Assembly (NCBI RefSeq): GCF_031877795.1
Contig: NC_133940.1
Span: 12,711,985-12,775,984, forward strand
From: Strix aluco
Taxonomy: Eukaryota > Chordata > Aves > Strigiformes > Strigidae
Direction of reading: 5' to 3'
Length of the DNA: 64,000 nucleotides
Part shown: piece by piece, positions 24,226 through 37,100 of the stretch
Position numbering within the stretch: the first letter of the stretch is position 1
Layout of the letters: every line of letters begins with the position of its first letter
Notes under the pieces: model-generated
Told to the model about the DNA's origin: nothing
What the model saw: the letters and a program-made list of their open reading frames with translations, nothing else
The model's database searches: none
Translations under genes and position numbers: made by a program

Positions 24226-25340
24226 GCTTGGATGCTCAGAATCCATTTTGGGGTTTCAGCATCAAATTAATCAGTGCAAACTGGATTCCGCAACTGCAGG
24301 AAGAATTTTGATATGAGGATTCAATAGAGTACAATACTGCTTGGATTTACAGCCTCTGCTTTCACATTTTTATCCAGGTACCTTAAACCCAGGCCATTGG
24401 AGTCTATGACTAATAACGGTTGTAATATAACAACCCTACAGCATGCAGTAGACTTCAGAAGTGATAGACATACAAAGTGTCCAAACATCATTATCAGTTT
24501 GAATTTCTGGGTGCTGGAGAGTCAGTGCTTCTGCATTAAGTGGAGGAAGGAACAACAGCTTAGCAAAGGTTTTCTTTTTGGCCAGTCCTCTTTAGTGATA
24601 GAGAAAAATGTGACTTGGAAGTGAGTAAATACAGTCACATGGGGACAACTTTACAACAGCCTGTAAAATCAGTGAAGAAATATATTTTATTACTGCAGCC
24701 AGCTACTCCTATGCTTTTCTCAACTTTCAGTCTTTTAATGTCTTCATGAGAACAACTGGCAGAAGCCACGTAAAACACTAAAATAGTAAGCAGAGGTGGG
24801 AAAAAATCTGATTTACTTGCTGATCTCTATTTAAACTTTTATGGTCTGTATCCTAAAATGAACTGCTGATTCAAGTCTAAGGTTTGGGCTATTAAGCTGA
24901 AAATACTGGGAGGTGTTCTGAGTCTGGGAGATGCTGATTGCTGCCTGCCCTTACAAGTCACTGAGCATCTCTTGCAATCAGCTGACACTTTGCTTATGGT
25001 CCATGTGCAGTCCTGATGATTTCCATAAAGGATCATATTGGCCAAGCGCACAAACCTCCATGCCTGGGAAAGGAGACTGGACATCCTTAAACTGGACCAG
25101 TGTCTCTGACTCTGTGGGTCTGGTCGAGGATTCCCCACTGCCCTGGAGCACCCAGTCCAGATAGGAAAGCAGGGAGAAGAGGGGAGTTGGGGCTGTTTAA
25201 GCCCTCAGTATGTTTTAAAACAACCTTGGGCTTGCCCTAAGACACAAGTGCTTCTGCAATAACCCTTAGGTGCTTCTGCTCTGCCAAGGATCTGTGATGG
25301 GAGCACTTCCTCCCCTTGTGCCATGGTTGAAGTGACAAAG

Positions 25341-25926
25341 TGTATCAGGTCTGGCTGGGATGGAGTTAACTTCCCCCACAGCAGCCCTCATAGAGCTGTG
25401 CTGTGTATTGGTAGCTGGAAAGGTGTTGATAACCACCAGGTGTTTTGGCTGCTGCTGAGCAGTGCTCCACAGCATCAAGGCTGTCTGTCCAACATCCCCC
25501 CTCACCAGTGGGCTGGGGGTTGGCAAGACATTGGGAGGAGACAGAGCCAGGACAGTTGACCCCAACTGACCAAAGGGAGATTCCATACCATATGACATCT
25601 GCTCAGCAATAAAATCTAAGAGAAAGGAGGGGGGGGGGGCATTCGTTATTATGACCTTTGTCTTCCAGAGAAAACACTGCACATACTGAAGCCCTACTTC
25701 CTGGGAAGTGGCTGGACATTGCCTGCTGATGGGAAGTAGAGAATAAAATCTCTTGTTTTCCTTTGCTTCCATGCACAGACTTTGCTTTTGCTTTATTAAA
25801 CTGCCTTTATCTTAACCCATGAGTTCTTTTTCCATCTTATTTTTCCTCCCCCCTGTCCTGTTGAGGACGGGACTGATAGAGCAGCTTGATGGGCACCTGG
25901 CATCCAGCCAAGGGCAACCCACCACA
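25341..25926 (+). mobile_element. Solo LTR of an avian endogenous retrovirus, plus orientation
   Basis: It begins TGTATCAGGTCTGGCTGGGA and ends CAACCCACCACA, 586 bp, bounded by TG...CA. Flanking 5-bp words CAAAG and CACAG match at four of five positions, consistent with an aged 5-bp target duplication, as made by ERVL-type (class III) elements. It contains AATAAA signals (25742-25747 and about 25609) and a GCTTTATTAAACTGCCTTTA stretch shared, in reverse complement, with the LTR at 33569-34155. No internal retroviral genes are present. Family name inferred from memory. Confidence 0.8.
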
Positions 25927-28900
25927 CACAGGTTTGTTCATTCATATTCCAGTACGGGGGGGAAAGTCCCTCAAAACCTGCACAACTTTTCAGAGGACAA
26001 GGGATGACTCCTCTTCAGATCAGGTGCACCTTTAACTCAGATGAACAGTCCTTTTGTTATCTCACCTACATTCGGATCTCAGTAAGTACAGCCATAACAC
26101 AACTCGTTGTTCTCAGTCTTTTTCTTTCTATGCTATACTTTTTCTTAACTCAAATCCCATTAAGCCTAGAGTGTTTTCAGTATTTTTAGCTGTGACTTTT
26201 AAAAGGCTGCCAAAACATAGCTGAAAAGTATATAGCAGTGTGATTAATGCTCTCGGCGTTTCTTCATGATTCGGCTCAGTGTTAGAGGAACCTAAATGTG
26301 GAAGCATGATAAAATCACCAGCAACTATTTTGCTGAGGGTTTTCATTCAAATTTTTGCTACCCCAGTGGGTCTCTGCAACTTTCCTCCTCAGCTACATAA
26401 CTGCAGTGCTAAAATTACCAGGAACACCAAGGGAAGAACATGGTGCTTGTAGATACCATTTACTTCCCACTGTCTTGTCACAAAAACATTACACTGAGAA
26501 CAAACTGCCTCTCAGTTTTGTTTATTGGGTGTTAAAATTTTATTTTACAGCATGCTAGAATAAAGAAACAGATAAAAATCCCCTGTCCGTTAGTGCAAAT
26601 GCTCCAGCAGCAAGGCATAAACATAAATGTAGACTCCAAAGGAGGAAAAAACCCACTAAATCTGTGTATGAGCAGGATCCTACTTGCACCTGCAGGAGCT
26701 GTGGATCTAGGACTGAACAGGTACAGAATAGCAATGTGTCTCTTCAGACACATCCCTTGCAAGTCTGCTTGTATGTCTGTCTTAGAGAAGGTAAGACATG
26801 TAACAGCCAAAATCCAGCAAGTAAAATTCAGTGCAGGTCAACTGAAGCTACGTGGAGCTCATCCAGTTTAAACCAGCTAAGAACCTGGCCTTATTTTATT
26901 TGGCAGTATGGACCTCAGTTTTTACTGATGAAAAGCTGAACTGTTTTAATTGAAAACTGAGGCTCTGTGTCCTTTCCACTGTAAGGTATAAATCTGTATT
27001 GGTTGGCAGTGAGAACTATGAAAGATTTTTGATACTATCTTGCTCAGCACTGCTAGCTTTGTAAAATTTTTTTATTATTATTATTTAATAACAGTTTTAA
27101 AAGAGAAATTGGCTCACGTTTCGGAGAACTTTCTGAGAGGCTTACAAATCATGTGGCTCAAGTCATGAGAAAGATGTTACTAACTGCTTGCAGCAAAGCC
27201 AACGATTTTCATAGGGCCACATTCATCCCAGCTACCAGTGACAGAGTGGGATGGCAAAGTGCATGCAGCCACACTTGAGCTACAGGAGGGGCTTGAGTCT
27301 GTGCCCAGTTACTGGGGCAAGGTCCAGACTCATATCTGTAGTGAGAAGAGCTGGTTACTAGAGGTGAGGTTTCCCACTGGAAGTGGAAGAACACAGGCAC
27401 CTGTAGAGATGAATCACTCCATCCTACAATAGGTGAGGAAAAGCGTGGACCTCCTTCCTGAGGTGCCTCTTCTTCTGTCACCGACTGTGTAAGGAACTGA
27501 GACAACTGGCCAGGGAGTCACACTTTGAAATGAGGTAAGTGGAGTCTGATCCCAAGCCAGACTCCTCTGAGACCAACAGTGGGTTTTAAGGCTTATTTAA
27601 CTCATGTGGCCAGAAAACCAAGTAAGGATGGGGGGTTAAACCTGGTGGGCACAAGAAAATCCTTCTGGAAAACAGTCCTACAAGCCTGAGACCTCCAACC
27701 GTATGTCGAGAATGGTACTGATCAATATTAGTAGAGGAAATGGGTTAGAGTTTACATGTGCATGAGATAAACCAGCATTGATTGTATACTGATACATGCT
27801 GCTCTTGTCGCAATACATATATATATGTGGCCATATGTGTTTAGGTTGAGGGCAGTGCTACAACAGAGTGAAACCATCACAGAAAAGGAAACACTATGCA
27901 GCTGCTCTTACCACCACTGTCGCTCCAGGTTTGCTGTGCTGAACTGAGGATTTAGGCTAGACATATGGTGCTTATGGCAAAAACCATCCTGAGAAATCTG
28001 TTCTCTGGCTTCCAAAACATGCAGTAACCCAGCTTACAGCAAAAGACAACATCGAGCAGAAGGTGACTTCTCAAAGAGAGGTAATTAGCAAAGATTTACC
28101 CTTTTCAAACAGAAATGTGCTGTTGATGGTTAAGTGACACTGCCCGGTATCCCTTCTGCATACTGTCCCATCCCTATCCTCTGGATGCTCTGCCTGCTCC
28201 TTTCACATCAGCAGGAAGCCTTCAGAAATACATGTTTGCTGCTAACTGGCTTTAAAAATGCACTATGTTGTAAGAGGAAATAATACAGTCTCTCCAGTTG
28301 GGAACACATCCTGGGGTGCCTTTAAAAACAAGCAAATAATAAATCTTCCATACAGAAGTTTATTTGAAATATTAGTGAGTTTGCTGCCTTCTTGCAGTCC
28401 AAATCACATTTTAAAACTGGATTTCTCTTTGGTTCTGACAGGGTGTCCTAAGTAAAGGCTACACTGCAGTGTGGTACCACACAAGGAAAGAACACAGAGG
28501 CAAAGCTGTTTGCAAGATACAAAAAAAGGATTAGACATTTTTCTGCTTAATGAGAACATCTGCAGTTACATTAGCCTGCAAGCAAACTCTAGTGAATAAA
28601 AGTGAAGGCCAGAATTACCTACAGTGGCACAACCTTCCCCACAGATGCTGTTTTACCTCCAGCAGTGCACAGGCTGTTGCATATCTCTGCAGGAAGCTCA
28701 GCCAGGGTACCAGCATCCCAGACAGCCAGGCTTTTCTGACCCACTCTCCTAGCCATGAGATAAGCAGAGGCTGGGTTTATTCATGGATCTGTCATATGAA
28801 ATAGGAAAACTAAGTAGAAGTGCTGCTTAGCAATATGAAACTGCGCTCTGCTCCAGCACAAGACTCGGCACACAAACATTTCAGGTCCACAAAACTCTGC

Positions 28901-31900
28901 TTGTTGCAGTCAGCACTGCACGTAGTCAGCTCTGGGATTTCCTTTTTTGCCCCCTATGCATATGCAGCATAACCTATTTCAGAATAAATATACTGCAGGC
29001 AGAGTTCAAAATTTCAGCTATGTCTGTGCATCATCCCCAGCTTGAACTCACACAACATCCCAAGGACTAAGTTCCCCAGAAATGGGCACAGACTTTGTAT
29101 GCTGTGAAAGCTGATGCGTTCAAGACAGGTTCTTTACCAGTATACATGCTTTCATCTAGTCTCTCACTTAGGCCATTTTACGGATTGTACTGGGCTTTGC
29201 ATCAGACCCTTAATGCCATACTCACTTTGAACTAAAAGTCTGCATTTTTCCAGGAGATTTTAAGTACTACAAGTAGAGGTCTGTCTTGAGAGGTCCCACT
29301 GACCTGCCAGACATCAGTGCAAGAACTCCTACTCAAAACAAATGGGTTTCAAAACTGCTTATGACCACAATTTTAAAGGACAAAATGCACTTGGTATTTA
29401 GTGCCTTGATAAGCAGAGCAGAAAAGAGAATTCTTAAGAATAATTCTTTTAAAAGGATAAAGGAACACTAGTTTGAACATGATTTCTCATTACAAAAAAT
29501 CAGAACTTTTTTTCCTGTTCCCTCACAACAGAACAGGTACCCCTGCCTTTCCTCCCTTGCTCCCTCCACCAAACCAAGCAAGACTGAAACGCTCACCTGT
29601 GTGTACTCCCATCTCAAAACGGTGCAATGAGGTTTTAAGATACAAATGTACACAAAGCTTTAGTATTGCAAAAAAAAGGTATCAAAATAGGCTATTTACT
29701 TAACATGCATGGAGTAAAATAGTACTCTGTCAGACTTTAATATTCTTAAAATATAAAAACAAATGCCTAAATGCATTATGCTGATATTTGCTTAGAGGAA
29801 GTATTGCTTTTGCTGTATTTGCCTTGAGGGACTACTGCACAAAGTGAGTTTGCTTACAGTAATGAGATCACAAAACCAGCATTTTCTAAGGAAACAGGGA
29901 AGATTTGCTGCATATTCTTTGAAAGTGCAAATTAAGCTGCTACAACGAGGGATAACCCATTTAAGGCATATAAAAAATGTCGCATGGAATTGTGCTCAAT
30001 CACAATTAAACAAGTCCTTTCTAACCATCAAGAGCCAGACCTTGTGATGAACTCCCACACCATTTTATGTTTATCCCTTTGTTCAGTTTGTGTTCTACAA
30101 AAGGAAACATTTGCAAAAATGCAAGTAGCCTATGAATGGCATTTGAACTTCAAGAGAGCGTGTATTATTCAAATAAATTTCTTTCTAGAATTTATCAATT
30201 AATTGCCAACTATATTACTATTATTATTGCTAATACAATGTTGAAGTAGCAAATTGGGAAGAGGCGTTTTCCTGGTTGGCTTTAAAGTCCAAACTGCAAG
30301 AAGCAGCTAATAGTTTTAATCCTTTCTAAAGCTATATGATGACATATTCATGATAGCTCTCTGCTTCAAGTAGGGCCATACTTTTTAAAAAATAAAATGT
30401 ATGTAATTGATTTGCTTTCTGGTTTTTGCTCTTTTAGGGTATATTTTGAACTATTTTAAGATTTTTCTATGCAACCAAAAGGATAGAAACAGCCTTTCCT
30501 TAGAGAAAGAGCAAATATAAACTGACCTTTCATGTCATTATTCACCACCACCACCACGCCCAGAGGTAGGGATTTAGGGGAAACCATTAATTATTACATG
30601 GTTCACGACAAATTTTACAATTCTGGTGCATCTTAGGTCAATGTCTCCCCTATGCAACATATTATCATGATGAAACACAGAGACTAAATAGCAGCTTTCT
30701 ACAGCACGTGTGCTCGTGGTGTCCTCCTTTCCCCCAGACCTCACCTCTGCTTCCGCAGCCACACGCACGTGGCTGACTTCAACGCTGCAGCAGTCTCACT
30801 GACGCCACGGGACTAAAATCAAGGCTGCAAATGATCATTTGCAAGGTCAGGGTCTTGCTGTCCCAGAAAGGCACTTTAATTACATGTAATTACTGTTAGC
30901 AATGTACAACCACTCTAATCCATCTGCTACAGGTCAGTTGTCAACTGTGGTGTGACCTAACTCCCAAAACCACAATGAACTGAAAACAGCTTTTTCTAGA
31001 GATAGAAGCAAAGACAGTGACTGTGACAGATGCCGAATGGAACAGTCCTGGCTGGATACATGACATTAACCTGCAGAATGAAAAGGGGCAGAATGAAAAG
31101 CTAACACTAATTCAAAACCACTTACATCAGTGGTACCAATAGATAAGTCCCTGAAATGAGTTTTAAGCCATTATTTCCTTCTGGGGACTGTCTGCTTATA
31201 GAACTGGAAGCTTTTCAGCATTTCATACAGGCTCCAAGAACATATCACTTTAGTTATTGAACATTATAGAAAAGGCCACCCAGTAGGAGTTTTACATCAT
31301 CTCTGGCATAGAAGCAATACCCAGCGTTTGGGGAGGAAAAGAGCAAAAAGAGCCCCACTGCACTTCTGATAATTTTACAAAGCAATTTGATTCTCTGGGG
31401 ACGCCCGTACAGGCCTGTGGCTTTTTGCTTTTTCCTTGTGACAGCCTGGGAATTACAGGGTAGTTTATAAGTCAAGACTGTTGCAGCTGGTCGAGTGCTC
31501 TGAAGCCGCGTAGGCGAGGAGGAGCCCAGCTGGGTGAGCGGAGGCAGGTGCTGGAGAGGGGCTGGTGTGTGACACCCGGGTGCCTGTGGGCACGGGGACT
31601 TGCGGGGTGGCACCGGGCAGTGCCCAGGGCCCTGCAGCACCCGCCAGCCTGGCCCGGGGGACACCAGCCACGACAGGGGATCAAGGACGTGGCCATGTGC
31701 TGTGGATGTGCAGGACGCAGCCTGGCTGTAGGCAGCACGAACCAAACGTGCTTCTCACCCAAGGGAGCTGGATTGTGGGGCAAGGGCTGGTGTACAGCGT
31801 GTCACAGCTACCGGCCACGGATCTGTGGTTTCTCCACCAATGGGACATGTTTGTACAGCTGCAAAAGCCTGCTGCCGTGAGGGAAGGCGTGACAGGGATG

Positions 31901-33568
31901 TAACTCTGCCAGGCCAGGCTGCCCCACTGCTTTTATTAGCTCTTTTGAATCAAATTGCTGTGTACAACTGGATTAGACAGTTGTTCTTCAAAGGTTACAC
32001 CCTACTCACTATTAAGATTCATGTGTTTTTCAGCTAAAGTCATCTGAGTGATTGCTTTCCCAGCTGCTCCCGTGATGTACAGGCTGCTGACAGTTTAATT
32101 TTCCATTACTTCCCTCCAGTTTGCAAACTCACTGCCTACTTGATCACCGAAGGATAACAAGTGTTTCCAAAGAATTCCAGCTGCTAATACGTGGTGTCTA
32201 ACAAAGCCGGCGGGCTACAGGATCTGAGTCCTAATCAGTTGATGAAAAACTTTGGTTGTCTGCCACAAGCAAATCAAAGACATGACAAAAAAAAAAGTGC
32301 TTAGGTTTATCTCTGCTGGTCTCCTGCACTGTTTTTTATTCAGGATAGCTGATCCTCTGCTCAAAAATTTCATCACATGGCACCTTTCATACTCAGTGTA
32401 ATTAAAATAATTAAGAAAACTCTAATGAGATTATTAACAAAGCAGGATAGGAAGCATTGTGTCATTCTTCCTGAGAATTAAAACCAACTAAACAAGTAAC
32501 CTTCTCCCAGTACGAGCCTCCTGGGAATCAAAAGGAAAAGTCTCAACAAAACCAGGCACTAAGCAAGCAGTCATTCTTAGTTCACTTCGCATTTCTGTAG
32601 TCATCTCAATGTACCACAGCATTTCCAAAGCACTGCCCAGCTTTGGGGAATCTGGAGTCTCCCAAGGAAAACACCCCATCACATCCCACCTGGAGGAGCC
32701 GGTGCTGGAGCAGTGGTGGAAGCTGGCTGCCAGCAGGCAGAGCCAGGCTCCAGCTGCCAACAGGGACCCCACGGCATGCACGCCAGGAGAAGGGCAGCTG
32801 AGGGAAAATGAGCTATACAACCATTAACTAGTAACTAATGGCATATGCAATTACTATTTTGCCTCCCCAAGGAAAAGGCCACACAGTCTCACTGAATTTA
32901 GGCTCCTTCAGAGGGCACCTGCATTGCAGGGCCTGGACACGGGAACAGCTTCTCCCAGAAACTTCAATTCCCTCTGGGGGCCAGTTATGTGAAGTAAAAC
33001 GAAAAGGATTAGCGACCAGGTGAAACTTGGGCAGGCAAAACAATGCTCAGACACCAGAGGCTGCTTTTTTTCCTAAACTGGAGCACACCAAAAGCAAAGA
33101 GATTTTAGCAATTCCTCCATACTCAGAGTATGGAGCAGCTAAGTTCAGTACCGAGGCCCCCATGTCCAAGCCTTTACTTAGAACAGTGAGAATTAAAAAC
33201 TAGCTATTTTTTAAAATAAAGAATGAGATTGCTTTATATATATTTGACAGCACAATGTGTTTGAAAAGCACCAAACACAAACATCATTTTAACACCTTTC
33301 CACCTAAACCCTCCATTTCGGAGATGGCAGAAGCAGGTGGAAAGCATAGAGTTCAGCGTGATTGCATGGATCTTATGCGAGGTTTTAATTTGGCACAGTG
33401 ATCCTAAAATTACATTATCGTACCTGTTAAGACAAGCAGGCACCATATAAATTATACAGTTATATGCACTCTTAAGCTGAAAGCATTTTTCATTTTAGAC
33501 AAGTACAACAAATGCTGCCAAACTCAAGGAACAATATCACTTAACAGTTTCAGAAATTGTTAACCTAC

Positions 33569-34155
33569 TGTTGTGGTTTAACCCCAGATGGTAACTAAGC
33601 CCCATAGAGTCGCTCTCTCACTCCCCCCTGGTGGGGTGTGGGAGAGAATTGAAAGGGTAAAAGTGAGAAAACTCGTGGGTTGAGATAGAGACAGTTTAAT
33701 AGGTAAAGCAAAAGCTGCGCACACAAGCAAAGCAAAACAAGGAATTCATTCACCCCTTCCCATGGGCAGGCAGGTGCTCAGCCATCCCCAGGAGAGCAGG
33801 GCTCTGTTACACGTAACAGTGACTGGGGAAGACAAACGGCATCACTCTGAACATACCCCCGCTTCCTCCTTCTTCCCCCAGCTTTCTATGCTGAGCATGA
33901 CACCGTATGGCCTGGGATGTCCCTGGGGTCAGCTGGGGTCAGCTGTCCCGGCTGTGCCCCCTCCCAACTCCTTGTGCACCCCCAGCCTCCTCGCTGGTGG
34001 GGTGAGGAGCAGAAAAGCTGACTCTGTGTAAGCGCTGCTCAGCAGTAACTACAACATCCCTGTGCTATCAACACTGTTCCAGCACCAATCCAAACCATAG
34101 CCCCATGGCAGCTACTGTGAAGGAAATTAACTCTACCACAGCCAAAACCAGCACA
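33569..34155 (-). mobile_element. Solo LTR of the same avian ERV family, minus orientation
   Basis: The plus strand begins TGTTGTGGTTTAACCCCAG and ends CAGCCAAAACCAGCACA, 587 bp. Flanking 5-bp words CCTAC and CCTAT differ at one position, supporting a target-site duplication. Reverse-complemented, it carries the TATTAAACTGTCTCTATCTC segment corresponding to the plus-oriented LTR. It has an internal direct repeat GGGGTCAGCT (about 33932-33952). No gag, pol or env remnants adjoin it, so it is a recombinational solo LTR. Confidence 0.85.
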
Positions 34156-37100
34156 CCTATGAAAATGCAAATGATTATGAGAAAAACAACCTTTTCCTCT
34201 AATAAGGTTGATAGACAGTTTAATACCCAGATCCCCACTGTGAATTTTCTTTTTTTTTTTTTTTTGCTTTGTTAGCTTCAATTCTGAAACTACATGAAAA
34301 AGAATAAGGAAAAAAAGACATAACAACAAGAGTTAATCATATGCAGTGAAAAGGTTATGCAGCTAATGTAAATTCAAGGGAACAGTAATTGCACAAAGAC
34401 AGAACCATTTTACTGTGATTTATCATGCAGCGGGGAGCTTGCTTTGGTTTTGACACCTGAGCCACAGTACATAAATGGATTCTTTGATAGTGACACTTTT
34501 TGTTAGAAAGTCATTCTTTAGCCTGCATCAGCCAGGGCACTCATGGGGCACAGCTTACCTGTCACACGAGGGGGTAAAATTTACCATTTGTACTGACACC
34601 AGAACTGCTGCAAAACCATCACTCCACCCCTGCACTCCCATCATCCTAGTCCAGCACAAGGCAGCCCGGGCCTGGGTTATGTGGGTGCTACTCCGGCATC
34701 CCCAGGAGGTCTGGGGCAGCATCAGCAGCCACTTCTCTGCTTTTTTATGCCTTTCTCAAGACAGAAGGCAGGGAAGACGGGAGGAGTGCTACCATCAACC
34801 CAAAGGCCTGAACCAGATCCACAAATTTATCTAGGTTCTTACATTCGCACAGATTTCACATGGGACTTGGATGACTAAATAAACACCGCTGTGGGTACAG
34901 CTCTTATAGTTCTATTGCAATGTGTGGCACAGAAACATCCCTTCAACTGCAGCAGGCATCAGCTTACTACTGCGATACAGGTTAAGAGAACTTCCTACAT
35001 CTTCTGTGTCTGTCAAACAGGCCAGATGAGATGGCAGAGGTCTAGCTTTTTGCACGCTCTTAACAAAATCCCACTGAATTAACTGCCTGCTACATGTTTG
35101 AGCAATCTAAAATGTCCAAGCTACCCCAATTGCAATAGTCCAGAAGTGTGTAAAATGTTAGAATAACAGCCCAGGCAATTGCCAGCCCCACAGGGGGTAT
35201 ATTTAAAATGTGCATTAACAACTGGCTCAAAGCCACCCTCTGCACCATCCCTCTTCTGTGAGCAGCATCCCTGGCACAGCCAGGCTGTTACCTGCAGAGC
35301 CCCAGACAGGGTTGGTGCATGAGTGCCATGCCCACAGCACCCCAGGAGCATCCTCCAGGGCACGATAGGAGCAGCAGGTGGGTGCAAAAGTTCTTTGCTC
35401 TCCCACATTCCGCCTGTGTCAGGTGTGATTTTCCTCACAGCAGTGGAAATATTGTGGGCAGACTGACGTGGTGAGTCACCCACTTGAGACAATGTTTGGG
35501 TGGGTGATAAAGATCATTTAGGTGCCTGCTAGGGTGTCTGGCAGGGGACTGCACTTTTGTGGCTGGGTAGCATTTATCCTCTGCAGCTTTTATAGGGACA
35601 CGCAATTCTCTTGGATTCCACAATTATCACCTAGGATGGGGACATCTCCTTAGCTTTCCTCAGCCAACCTTTCTCTCTGTATCATTAAGCCCCCAGCCTA
35701 CTAGAAGCCTGTTTATTTCCATTTCCAAGCTTTTCTTATGATTGTTTTTCAGTTAAAGCTCCACACTGGTTTCCTTTTCTTTTGTTCCCTTTTGAAGAGA
35801 AACAGTTGTCTGCACAGGCAAAGTTCTGTGTCTGCTACTTTGATGAAAAGACGTGTTTGATTTGGGTTTGTGTCTGGCTTGGCTATCTGCTTGTTCACAG
35901 CGGATTCAAAAACACACTGAAAGTTTGCAGCCTGCTGCCTTTCCTTGGTTGGGAAGAAGAGAAAGATGAAGGGCACGTTCCATCTGATTTTTCCTGAAAA
36001 CCTTCAGACTGTATCTCCACAAAGGGCTCTTTACAAGCACTCCTCCCCAGACAGCTGAGGCCAGCAAGTGATGGTGTGAAGGCAGCCTTCTCTGGAGAGT
36101 TGTGTGTAGTTTTACAGTAAGCCTTGCCATAAGAAAAATGAGCCATCCTGCGCAGTATCAGCAAAACAATTACAGTGATGAGGGCAGCCTTGGTGTTGGG
36201 GGGTGAGTTACATGACTGTGATGGGCCCACAGGACATTGTGAAGGGGAAGGAGTTCAGTCCCCTTCCTTTCCCATGAAGTTCTCCCTCCAGCCAACTTGC
36301 ACAGCCCACAGCTTCTCCGAGGAGCGGGAGAGAAATCATGGAGTTGTGCTGGAAATGCCAATGGGGGCAGTATGGAAACAGGGAAATGGGAAGCACAAGG
36401 TTGTGGTGGGAAGGATGTGGGAAGGGAGTCAGGGTACCTTCAAATTACAGAACAGTCCAGGGTCATGTCACAGACACTGGCTGTGAGAGCAGTGCTGATA
36501 AACCTGGGCTTACTCGTGCACAGGCTTGTAATTTTTATTTTTTACTGAAATAAAAATTCATACATAGTTAAGTGCTCCCCAGGTGTTACTCAGCACGCTG
36601 GTGAGGACACAGTGCACAGCCAGCTTTGGGGTGATGCCTCTCTGCACCCAACAACATACCTGTCCCTGTGTGCTCACGTCCACCCAAAACTGCCAGGGGC
36701 ATATCAAGGACAGACTGACTCTGCTCAGCTGGGACAGGGCCAGAACACTGCAGCCCACATTTATGCTGATAAAGATGATGCTGGATGCTTGAATGGCTTT
36801 CTCTATATATTTCCATTGGATTTCACTAAGTTTAAGAGAAACACTGAAAACCTCAAGCCCTGATGAGCACCCCTAGCTGCACCCTGGGCTACTGACTTCA
36901 GCACAGGCTCACCCACTGAATTGCCAACATGTGCCTTGACAAATCACTTGTCAAAACAGGAGCTATTCCAACCACACGGAGCATGGGAGATCTAGCTGGA
37001 ATTTAGCATTATACGATACACACTACTTACAATAAGGCAAAGTTTCTCTCTGTGGATGAAGTTGCTAATTGGCAAGCAGGATAGAAAGGAGGCATGCTTA

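Noticed and set aside
25341-34155. A single provirus bounded by the two LTRs
   Set aside because: The LTRs are in opposite orientation, each has its own 5-bp flanking words, and the sequence between them has no retroviral coding remnants.
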